A stretch of 12,467 bases of DNA. Origin: Kiritimatiellia bacterium (lineage in GTDB: Bacteria > Verrucomicrobiota > Kiritimatiellia > RFP12 > UBA1067). The DNA lies in contig JAEDMN010000087.1 in the NCBI GenBank assembly GCA_016302985.1, positions 1 through 12,467 of the forward strand, in the 5' to 3' direction. The notes beneath the pieces are model-generated. The model was not told where the DNA came from, did not search any database, and saw nothing but the letters and a program-made list of their open reading frames with translations. The translations under genes were made by a program, and so were the position numbers. Positions 1 to 7,231 of the stretch are shown here, piece after piece (position 1 is the first letter of the stretch; each line of letters starts with the position of its first letter).

Positions 1-1480
1 TCGCGCCGAAGAGGTCGGCGTCCGGAACCTTCGCCACGACGGCGGAGCCGCCGTTCGGCGCGGGATCCTCCTCCGTGTAGCCGAAGTCGGCGACGACCGT
101 CCGCGGGGCGCCCGCGAGCGTCAGGCCGTCCGCCGCCTCCCTGTCCACGGCGAGGGTGAAGGATTCGCCGAACGTGCCGCCAAGCGTGCCCGTGCCGGAG
201 AAGCGCGCGGACGCATCCGTCGTGCCCGCGACGCAGAAGAGCGTGCCCTCCGCAACGCGGACGCCGCCCGCGTTCGCGACCTTGAGCGTGCACGTGCCCT
301 TGTCCGTGTGGACGGGCTGGTTGTCCGACACCGTGTAGGTCAGATCGTTCGTGAGGATCAGCGTGCCCGCGCCCGTCTTCGTGAAGGCGCCTTCGCCGCG
401 CAGCGGCATCGCCAGGGCGTGCGTCACGCCAGCCCCGACCTTCAGCTCGCCGCCGCCCGCGTCCGCGCGGAAGCAGACCTTGTCCGGATAGTCCGCGGAC
501 GAGATGCCGCCGTTGAGCGTGAATTCGGCGCAGCCGCCGTCGAAGGCGAACGCGACGTCGCTGACGGTCTTGCAGGCGACGCGGTTGACCTTCATGCCGC
601 CGCCGCGGGTGAAGGCGAGTTCGCCGTTCGCCGTGCTGGAGAGCCAGAGGCTCTGCGGCGCACCGACTTCCAGCTGGCCGCCGTCCTCGAAGCGGGCGTC
701 AATCTTCCGCGCGAAGGTGACGCCGCCCGCAACCGTCGAAGTGGCGCGGCGGATGGCGCCGCCGGGACCGACGCGCACGATCGGGCTGATGCCCGCGACG
801 TCGGCGGGAATCGACATATTCCAGCCGATGTTCAGCGTGCCGTTCGTGATCGCGAGCGAGGGATGGATCTCGTCCGCGTTGCCGTTCACCTTGTTGTAGC
901 CGAGGTTGAGTCCGTTGCACGTCAGGTCCGCGTTGTCCAGCACGAGGCTGGAGGCGGGACAGCCCGCGCGGACCTGCTGGTCGACCTGCAGGTGGAAGCC
1001 GTTGCCGCTGCCCTGGATCATCGTGACGTCCTTCAGGTAGAGCTCCGGCTTCGCCGCCGCGGCCCAGTTGCCGCCGCCGATCGCCCCGTGGTGCTCCTGC
1101 TTCACCGTCGTCTGCGCCTTGCCCCGGCCCTGGATCAGGAGACGGCCCTCGAGGACCGAAAGCTGGCCGAGTCCGTTCCAGGACGCCACTTCGCCGTGCG
1201 ACGGCGCGAAGTGGCCGCTCGGGTCCACGTTGCTCTTCCGCGGCGACTCCTTCCACGAGGAAAGCGTCGTCGTGCCCGCCGGCACCTCAAGCGTGAGCAC
1301 GCCCGCGCCCGTCTTGACGATGCCGTTGTCGCCCTGCTTCAGGGCGATCCGGAAGTCCGCGAACGTCAGGTCGCCGACGATGTCGAAGACCGCGGGGAAC
1401 GCGCCCGTGAGCGCCCAGGGACGCGTCACCGTCGCCGCCTCGCCCGTGTAGCGGAACGTGCAGTTGCTCAGCGCGAGCGC
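1..1480 (-). CDS. C-terminal continuation (partial, frameshifted) of the giant beta-strand-repeat surface protein
   Basis: Reading the minus strand in the frame whose codons end at positions 2, 5, 8 and so on gives an uninterrupted translation of about 493 residues from near 1480 to the left edge, with no stop. It continues the same kind of sequence as the upstream piece: beta-strand-rich, Gly/Ala/Thr/Val-rich, with KTGAG motifs at 1315-1301 (KTGAGVLTLEV) and 379-365 (KTGAGTLILTND). These are the hallmark of autotransporter-associated beta-strand repeats (TIGR02601-like). It has no start codon with a Shine-Dalgarno of its own and begins exactly where the upstream frame hits TGA, so I read it as the rest of the same protein after a one-base loss. 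The true C-terminus lies outside the window, so any anchor (PEP-CTERM, beta-barrel, sorting signal) cannot be judged. Substrate or ligand is unknown; a secreted or surface structural/adhesive role is inferred. Confidence 0.7.
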
Positions 1481-1483
1481 GCG
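1468..1483 (-). other. -1 frameshift site in the giant repeat protein
   Basis: Upstream codons end in ...DTVDARSR then TGA at 1470-1468. The frame one base back reads RALALSNCTFRYTGEAAT and stays open to the window edge. The overlap falls in a GC-alternating stretch (GCGCGCTCGCGC). Restoring one base, for example GCGG for GCG, joins the two halves as VDAALALSNC. No slippery heptamer of the X-XXY-YYZ kind is present, so programmed frameshifting is unlikely. A sequencing or assembly deletion, or a genuine mutation, are the alternatives. Confidence 0.75.
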
Positions 1484-3951
1484 TCCACCGTGTCGACGCC
1501 CAGCGCCGCTGCGGACGCGAACGTCGTCACGCCGCCCTCGAGCGACCAGTTGCCGGTCATCGTCGCGTCGTTGGCGCCGGAAAGGGTCGCCTCGCCCGCG
1601 CCGGTCTTCTTCACCGTCGCCCCGCCGGCCGCGCGCACCGGCGCCGCCAGCGTCAGCGCGCCGCCGGGCGCGACCGCGACGCCCCCGACGACCTGCAGCG
1701 CGTCCGCGCCCGAAACCGTCACGGGCGCCGTCGCCGTCACGTCGAGCGTGCCGACGGAGGCCAGGCCGTCGAGCGCGATCGCCGCGCCGGACGCGACCGT
1801 GGCCGTGTCGTTGTGCGTCGGCACGCCGGCGGGCGTCCAGTTGCCGGCGTCCTGCCAGGTGTTGCCGTTCGCGCCCGTCCACGTACGCCCGCCCGCCGTA
1901 GCCGCCGACACCGTCACGGAAACCGTCTTGCCATCTTCGCTGGTCGTGAACGCGTAGGCGCGTCCCTCGGCCGGATTCGCGACGACGACCTTCGCGAGCT
2001 GCGCAGCCGTCAGCGCGGTCCCGAGCACGAGCACCGGGTGGGCCTGGTCGAGTTCATAGCCTTCCGGCAGCTGAATCGCGAGCGCGTCCGTAAAGACGAC
2101 CTCGTCGGCCACGATCGCCGCAGAGGCGTCCGCAAGCACGAGCTGCGCGGCCGGCGCCACGTCGAGCACGCGGCCGAAGCGGTCCACGCCCGCGCCGAAG
2201 ACGAGCGCGCCCCGCTCGACGCGCGTCCGCGGATGGGAGGAGGCGCGCCGCACCGTGAGCGCACCGGCGCCGGTCTTGACGAACGCCGCGTCGGGCGCGT
2301 CCGCCGCCGCGGAGAAGTCCTGGTCGATGATCAGGTCGAAGCCGTGCGTATCGAACTTCAGACCGCCCGCCCTGAGCGTGCCGACGCAGCCGCTGAGGAA
2401 CGGCGCCGTCGCGGAAACGTTGCCGGCCGCGCGCAGCGTGCCGCCGTCGCCCACAAGGGACATGCAGGGGTCGCACGTGCCCGGCTTCGCGCCGTACACC
2501 GCCGGCGTGGAGAGCAGGGATTCGCCCGCCAGCTCGAGGGACGTGTTGCCGACGACCTCGCTCTTGTTCGTCACATAGGAGTCCAGGCCGCCGACGAGCT
2601 GCGCGTGGCCGGAGAGGACGATTTCGGCCCGGGCGTCGCCGCCGAGCGTCATCTCGATGCGCGCCCAGTCGCCCAGCGTCAGGACCGTCTCGTCCGCCAT
2701 GTCGACCCGGCCCCGGGCCGTGCCGGTGCCCGTGCCGAGCGAAAGCCAGTGGCCCGTGGCGAGGCCCACGTCGAGCCGCGCGCGGTCGCGCATCACCAGG
2801 TCGCCCGCGCCGTTCTGGCCCGAGCCGGGACGGAACACGCCGCGCGAGTGGAACACCGCGTCGTCGGACATCTCGATGCGGCCGACCGCGTTCGACAGAT
2901 TGCCGATCCTGACGTTCGACCACGCGTCGAAGACCGCGCGCTCCGTCATCGTCACCGTGCCCGTCGAGGCCTGCGCGTCGCCGACGATCACTTCGTTGTT
3001 GGCGTAGAAGGAGGCGTCTTCCCGCAGCGACAGGAAGCCCGCGTTGCGGAGGTTGTAGCGGTCGCGGCTGCCGGAGCCGACGCAGACCTCGTTCGTCACC
3101 TCCATCCGCGCCGTGCCCGACACGTCGAGGCAGCCGGTGGCGAGGCCGTCGTTCCCCGCGTCATTGATGGCGCTGCGGTTGCCGAGGGAGAGCCCGCCGG
3201 AGGAGGCGACGAACGCGTCGTTCGTGACATGCAGCCAGGTCGTGCCCCGCCCCGCGTTCCCGTCCTTCAGGACGATGCCGTTCAGCCAGTGACGGCCGCC
3301 GAGGAACGTCGTGTGCGTGACCGCGTTGCCGCGCTGCTGCAGGGCGCCCGGGGCCTGGATGCTCGCCTCGGGATGGATGACGAAGTTGACCTGCCCGCCG
3401 TTGGACCCCAGGTAGAGCGGCTTGGAGAAGGAGAAGGTGCCCGACTGGAGGTCGAAGTCCTGCCGCGTGAGCTGCGTGGACGTCCACGTGAAGAGCGCGT
3501 CCGTGAACTTCCAGACGGGATCGTTGTTCGCGACGTTCTTGGCGCCGCCCTCGAAGTTGAAGACGTGCGAGCCCGTCAGGTTCAGCGAGAACGGCGAATA
3601 CCACCAGTCATTGATGCTCTTGACGGCCTTCTTCTCCCAGAAAGAGCCGCGCGTGTCGATCGTCAGCGTGTGCGTGCCGGCGCCGCAGCCCAGGAAGATC
3701 GTGCCCGAGTTCTCGGTCAGGCCGCCCACAGGGGCGCGCACCGTGACGTCCTTCGACTGGAAGTCGATGATGCCGTAGTGGCCGTCCGCGCCGTCGGCCG
3801 GCACGACGCCGTCCGTCCAGTTCGCCGCGTCGTTGTACATGCCGTCCGTGACGTCCGCGCGCCACTTCACCTCGTGACTCGGATCCACCGTGTCGGCGAA
3901 GACCGCCGCCGCGGCCACCACCGCCAAACCCGTCACTCTGCACTTGTCCAT
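1468..3951 (-). CDS. Giant secreted autotransporter-type beta-strand-repeat protein, N-terminal 827 residues, ends at a frameshift
   Basis: The start is ATG at 3951, preceded by a strong Shine-Dalgarno (GGAGAGGAG, about 5 nt spacing). Residues 1-19 are a signal peptide: basic MDKCR, an Ala/Val core, and an AVFA cleavage site before DTVDPSHE, so the protein is exported. Near residue 40 it carries NDAANWTDGVVP, and near residue 690 WTGANGNTWQDAGNW followed by GVPTHNDTATV. These Trp-Asn 'cell' motifs recur in large surface proteins of Verrucomicrobiota/Lentisphaerota relatives. Between and after them are repeating beta-strand blocks of the type SGTARMEVTNEVCVGSGS, with KTGAG motifs at 2277-2263 and 1608-1594. 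This fits a long beta-helix or solenoid of the autotransporter-associated repeat family (TIGR02601-like). TGA at 1470-1468 follows VDARSR and is followed in the -1 frame by the same kind of sequence. The gene lies 71 nt after the beta-helix gene and has its own promoter-like site. Function is not identifiable; surface adhesin or structural protein is an inference. Confidence 0.8.
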   Translation of the reverse strand: MDKCRVTGLAVVAAAAVFADTVDPSHEVKWRADVTDGMYNDAANWTDGVVPADGADGHYGIIDFQSKDVTVRAPVGGLTENSGTIFLGCGAGTHTLTIDTRGSFWEKKAVKSINDWWYSPFSLNLTGSHVFNFEGGAKNVANNDPVWKFTDALFTWTSTQLTRQDFDLQSGTFSFSKPLYLGSNGGQVNFVIHPEASIQAPGALQQRGNAVTHTTFLGGRHWLNGIVLKDGNAGRGTTWLHVTNDAFVASSGGLSLGNRSAINDAGNDGLATGCLDVSGTARMEVTNEVCVGSGSRDRYNLRNAGFLSLREDASFYANNEVIVGDAQASTGTVTMTERAVFDAWSNVRIGNLSNAVGRIEMSDDAVFHSRGVFRPGSGQNGAGDLVMRDRARLDVGLATGHWLSLGTGTGTARGRVDMADETVLTLGDWARIEMTLGGDARAEIVLSGHAQLVGGLDSYVTNKSEVVGNTSLELAGESLLSTPAVYGAKPGTCDPCMSLVGDGGTLRAAGNVSATAPFLSGCVGTLRAGGLKFDTHGFDLIIDQDFSAAADAPDAAFVKTGAGALTVRRASSHPRTRVERGALVFGAGVDRFGRVLDVAPAAQLVLADASAAIVADEVVFTDALAIQLPEGYELDQAHPVLVLGTALTAAQLAKVVVANPAEGRAYAFTTSEDGKTVSVTVSAATAGGRTWTGANGNTWQDAGNWTPAGVPTHNDTATVASGAAIALDGLASVGTLDVTATAPVTVSGADALQVVGGVAVAPGGALTLAAPVRAAGGATVKKTGAGEATLSGANDATMTGNWSLEGGVTTFASAAALGVDTVDARSR

Positions 3952-3981
3952 TTCAGCTCCTCTCCAAATGGGCACACCCGT

Positions 3982-3997
3982 TTCGCGTATTGTAGCA
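3982..3997 (-). promoter_or_regulatory. Extended -10 promoter of the giant repeat protein gene
   Basis: On the minus strand the 71-nt gap between the beta-helix gene and the repeat-protein gene holds TGCTACAAT: TG extension at 3997-3996 and hexamer TACAAT at 3994-3989 (5 of 6 to TATAAT). A transcript start near 3982 would leave about a 31-nt leader carrying the GGAGAGGAG ribosome site. The -35 position 17 nt upstream (GGAACA) matches TTGACA in only three bases, which is tolerable for an extended -10. Suggests the repeat protein has its own promoter besides any read-through. Confidence 0.5.
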
Positions 3998-4022
3998 GAA
4001 AACGTGAATCGTGTTCCGCCCT

Positions 4023-7000
4023 TCACTCTTCGCTCTTCACCGTCCAATCCCCGGCCATGCTGCCGTCGGGGAAGGTGCAGTGCAGGTAGAGGCCGGCATA
4101 GGCGCCGGGCGGATCCTTCGCCCCCGCCGCCCGGCGCAGCGCAAGCTCGTGCACACCGGGCCCGAGCACCACTTCGGCCGGGGCCTGCATGCTTGCGTCC
4201 ACGGGGATCAGCACCTTGCCGTCGACCGCGAGCGCGGTCGACATGCTGCCGCGCGTGAACGCGAAGCGTGTCGCCTTCCGCACCTCGATCCGCGTGCGCA
4301 GATGGATGTCCTTCCCCTTCGCCGCGTCGCCGTAGAGCTTGTCGGGGAAGACGGACTCGTGTCCGTCCATGCCCTCCATGAACTTCACCTTCCGCCAGGT
4401 TGTCGGATTCGCGCCGGGTGCGGACAGCGCGGCCTCCCAGGCGAGGAAGCGGTTCTGCTCCAGCGGATTCACCCGCACCTCCGTCGTGAAGGACCATCCC
4501 TGCCCCTTCAGCGCGACCTCGACGGGCCAGGTGAACATCCCGACAGCGCCCTCCCGCGGCGGCGTGACCGCCAGTTCGCCCGCGAAGTGGTCGTCCGTCC
4601 ACGTCAGCGCGGTCGCGCCGCCGAACGTCCAGCCGCCGGCGTCGGGGACGCGCACGGAGGCGGACGCGATGTGGCCGCGCAGGACACCGTTCAGCTTCAG
4701 CGTCACCGGCACGCGAAACGGCCTGCGACTTCGGCCCGCCATCGCCGCGCGCAGGCCGAGGTCCCACGGCTTCGGACGGAACTCGATTCCGAACGCGCGG
4801 CGCAACGCGCGCTTCCGTCCGCCCTTGAAGGTGCCGGCGCGCAGCTGGGCCAGGAACTCCTCCTGCGACTTGTCGACGAACGCGGGCGAGATCCGCGCGC
4901 CCTCGAGGTTCACGTAGGGCTGGTCGACCTGGTCGAAGACGTTGTCCGCGACGACCATCGTCTCCTGGTAGCGGCGGCTGGTGACGCCGACCGCCGAACG
5001 GCGCACCGTGTTGCGTTCGACGAGCGCGTTCTTGACGGAGATGAACAGCGAGCCGTTGGACTCGATCACGTTGTCGCGGTAGACATAGGACTGCGAGAAC
5101 GGCCACCGCACGTTGGGCGGGAACGCGCCGATCAGACTCGCGCCCGCGCCGCGGAAGTCCGTGCCGATCGAGCCGCGGTGGCAGTTGCCCTCCTCGACCA
5201 CGTTGCCGAGGAACTGCACGTTCCAGCAGGTGATCACGCCGTGGTAGTCGCGGCCGGAGCCGTGGAAGCCGCCCGCGCGGCGGCAGCGGTTGCGCGCGAC
5301 GACGCAGTCCGTCACGCCGCCGTAGAGCTGGATCGCCACGCCCGCGTCCGCGATGTCGTTGTCGACGTAGAGCAGGTGCTTCCGCTCGGCCACGACCACG
5401 AAGAGCGAGGTCGCGTCCGGCACGAGGTCGAAGGGCCGGTCGATCTCCAGGTCGCCGTAGTCCTTCATGGACACGATTTCGCGCGTCTGGCCGGCGCCGC
5501 GGCCGTCCGTGACCTGCAGCTCGCAGCCGACCCACTCCAGATAGTTCGTCCCGCTCTTCCAGCGGATGTTCTCCGGGAACGCCAGCGTTACGTGCGTCCC
5601 CTTCACGACGCCGGTCGCGCACCCCTGCTCGCCGTGCTTCTTCGCGTGCCAGGCCGTCTTCGCGCCGTCGTGCGTGACGGCCTCGCGGTTGTTGGTGTAG
5701 AGATCGCGCTGGATGTTCCCGCTCCAGAACATGCGGCGGCAGACGGAGCTGATCGAGTAGGTGCAGTTGTGCGCGATGTTGCGCTCGAAGATGCAGCGGT
5801 CGCCGCCGAAGATCGCCCAGCCGGACCCCGTGATGCGGCAGGCCGCCATGCGGATATAGTCGCCCGTGAAGTTGAAGAAGAGCGTCCGCTGCGCGTCCTT
5901 GTCGCAGTGCAGTTCGACGTCCTCGATCTCGCCGCGCAGGCAGTTCCGCACGAGGATGCCGTCCCCGCGCATCGAGTAGCGCGGCAGGAAGTTCGCGAGG
6001 TTGCACTCCTCGCGCCACTGGTCGCTGACGAACTTCACCGTCAGGCGTTTCAGCGAGACGTCGTGGGTGAGCGTGCCGCGCGCGGAGGCCATGCAGTCCG
6101 CCGCCGCCATCTCGCTCTGCGCGACGATGCCGTTGCGGTACTGGCCGGACGAGATGAACAGGTCGTGGATGCCGAACGAATGCGTGCCCTCGACCAGATT
6201 CTCGGGCGGCGTCATCGTGTCCGGCCAGCAGATCTGGGAGCGCGCGCGGTCCTCGCCCTTCAGCAGCACGTGCGGCGGAAGCACGAGCGTGCGCGTCAGC
6301 ACATAGCGCCCGCGCGGCACGAACACCGTGCCGCCGCCGTTCGCCGCCGCGGCCGCGAGCGCGGCGTCGAAGGCGTCCGAGTCGGAGTCGTCGTCGTACG
6401 GCTCGGCGCCGAAGTCCTCGACGTCGAAGACGTCGTCCTTCCAGATCCGCCGCGGCGCGGCGACGGTCCAGACGCCGGCGTCGTAGCGGTCCTTTCCGCC
6501 CGGCAGGCCGTTCGAGACCTGCACGGGGTAGGTGCCCGGCTTCATGTCCGCGGGCACCTGCGCGTCCAGGCTCCACACGTCGGACCGCAGGACGGCGAGC
6601 TTTCGCCCGCCGAACCAGACGGAGACGCCATCCCGCCCGCCGTCTGCGGGAGCCACGGCCTCCCCGCCCGCGGCACCTCCCGGGACCGGGGCACCGGAGT
6701 CTTGCGCGCCATACGGCGCGAGCGACCGGCCGAAGATGCGCAGCACGCCGCCCGGCGTCGACGAATCCCCTCCGTCGCCCTGCAGCCACCAGACCGTCGG
6801 CGCGTTGAGCGCGAACGGCGCGGAGGCGCCGTCCGCGTTCACGACGCGCCCCTCCACGATCGCCTCGCGGTCCGCGGGGAACGGGAAGACGAGGCCCGAG
6901 TCGGAGAGCACGGTCGCCTCGACCGTCCTTCCGCCCGCCTCGACGCGCGGGGACGGCCCCCAGTCGCCGCCGTGCACGAGCACCCTGTCGCCCGCGCGCA

Positions 7001-7091
7001 CCGGATAACCCGTCCACGTCACCACGGGCTTGCCGCCCCACGCCGTCGCGGCCAGCACCAGCGCCGCCGCACAAGTCGTCTGCAGATGCAT
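4023..7091 (-). CDS. Secreted right-handed beta-helix (pectate-lyase-3-like) protein with N-terminal TIG-like domains
   Basis: A 1022-residue protein. An in-frame TAA at 7121-7119 and no other initiation codon before 7091 fix the start at this ATG, with Shine-Dalgarno AAGGAGAGG 8 nt upstream. Residues 1-19 form a signal peptide (MHLQTTCAAALVLAATAWG). Residues about 22-210 look like two Ig/TIG-type modules (VRAGDRVLVHGGDWG; GVLRIFGRSLAPYG; MKPGTYPVQVSNG). Residues about 221-275 carry the entry motif of the Pectate_lyase_3/GH55-type family: VFDVEDFGAEPYDDDSDSD, DAALAAAAANGGGTVFVPRG and RYVLTRTLVLPPHVLLKGED. Residues 290-760 are beta-helix coils with recurrent Asn and V-x-x-N/D-N turns (YVDNDIADAG, VVARNRCRRAGG, LVERNTVRRSAVG). 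The C-terminal 230 residues are beta-sandwich-like. Catalysis is not proven: relatives include polysaccharide lyases, hydrolases and epimerases, and I cannot place active-site residues. It lies between the DUF4832 protein and the giant repeat protein, consistent with extracellular glycan work. Confidence 0.85.
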   Translation of the reverse strand: MHLQTTCAAALVLAATAWGGKPVVTWTGYPVRAGDRVLVHGGDWGPSPRVEAGGRTVEATVLSDSGLVFPFPADREAIVEGRVVNADGASAPFALNAPTVWWLQGDGGDSSTPGGVLRIFGRSLAPYGAQDSGAPVPGGAAGGEAVAPADGGRDGVSVWFGGRKLAVLRSDVWSLDAQVPADMKPGTYPVQVSNGLPGGKDRYDAGVWTVAAPRRIWKDDVFDVEDFGAEPYDDDSDSDAFDAALAAAAANGGGTVFVPRGRYVLTRTLVLPPHVLLKGEDRARSQICWPDTMTPPENLVEGTHSFGIHDLFISSGQYRNGIVAQSEMAAADCMASARGTLTHDVSLKRLTVKFVSDQWREECNLANFLPRYSMRGDGILVRNCLRGEIEDVELHCDKDAQRTLFFNFTGDYIRMAACRITGSGWAIFGGDRCIFERNIAHNCTYSISSVCRRMFWSGNIQRDLYTNNREAVTHDGAKTAWHAKKHGEQGCATGVVKGTHVTLAFPENIRWKSGTNYLEWVGCELQVTDGRGAGQTREIVSMKDYGDLEIDRPFDLVPDATSLFVVVAERKHLLYVDNDIADAGVAIQLYGGVTDCVVARNRCRRAGGFHGSGRDYHGVITCWNVQFLGNVVEEGNCHRGSIGTDFRGAGASLIGAFPPNVRWPFSQSYVYRDNVIESNGSLFISVKNALVERNTVRRSAVGVTSRRYQETMVVADNVFDQVDQPYVNLEGARISPAFVDKSQEEFLAQLRAGTFKGGRKRALRRAFGIEFRPKPWDLGLRAAMAGRSRRPFRVPVTLKLNGVLRGHIASASVRVPDAGGWTFGGATALTWTDDHFAGELAVTPPREGAVGMFTWPVEVALKGQGWSFTTEVRVNPLEQNRFLAWEAALSAPGANPTTWRKVKFMEGMDGHESVFPDKLYGDAAKGKDIHLRTRIEVRKATRFAFTRGSMSTALAVDGKVLIPVDASMQAPAEVVLGPGVHELALRRAAGAKDPPGAYAGLYLHCTFPDGSMAGDWTVKSEE

Positions 7092-7120
7092 AAAGAAAAC
7101 CTCTCCTTGCGGGAGAGGTT
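7092..7120 (-). terminator. Perfect 9-bp hairpin with T-rich tail overlapping the next gene's ribosome site
   Basis: Arms at 7120-7112 (AACCTCTCC) and 7106-7098 (GGAGAGGTT) are perfectly complementary around a 5-nt loop (CGCAA). On the minus strand the second arm runs into TTCTTT and then the ATG at 7091, so it has the shape of an intrinsic terminator for transcripts arriving from the DUF4832 gene. The downstream arm is also the Shine-Dalgarno (AAGGAGAGG) of the beta-helix gene, so folding would hide the ribosome site in any transcript that reads through. Either role, or both, fits. Confidence 0.5.
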
Positions 7121-7126
7121 AGCACA
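7109..7126 (-). promoter_or_regulatory. Candidate promoter of the beta-helix gene, overlapping the hairpin
   Basis: TGTGCTAACCT runs from 7126 to 7116 on the minus strand: extended TG plus hexamer TAACCT, a poor hexamer but placed like the better TGCTA boxes elsewhere in the window. The expected transcript start falls at about 7109-7108, just past the 5' arm of the hairpin, leaving a 17-nt leader that begins at the Shine-Dalgarno. No convincing -35 is seen. Confidence 0.3.
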
Positions 7127-7200
7127 TCGGTGGTCCCAAGGGAAGCCGAAATGCAGGCGCCGCCGACGGATACCCGGATCCGGTCCTCTTCCACCACAAA

Positions 7201-7226
7201 CATACGCCCGGGCAAGAACCCGGGCG
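7201..7226 (-). terminator. GC-rich hairpin just after the DUF4832 gene
   Basis: Eight-base arms at 7226-7219 and 7212-7205 (CGCCCGGG and CCCGGGCG) surround a 6-nt loop (TTCTTG), beginning 5 nt after the TAG of the DUF4832 gene. The following bases (TATGTTTGTGG) are only moderately T-rich, so termination may be partial; the hairpin at 7120-7098 would then be the second barrier. Confidence 0.6.
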
Positions 7227-7231
7227 GCGTG

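Noticed and set aside
1468..1483. Programmed -1 ribosomal frameshifting
   Set aside because: No X-XXY-YYZ heptamer; the bases are alternating G and C, which do not support tandem slippage.
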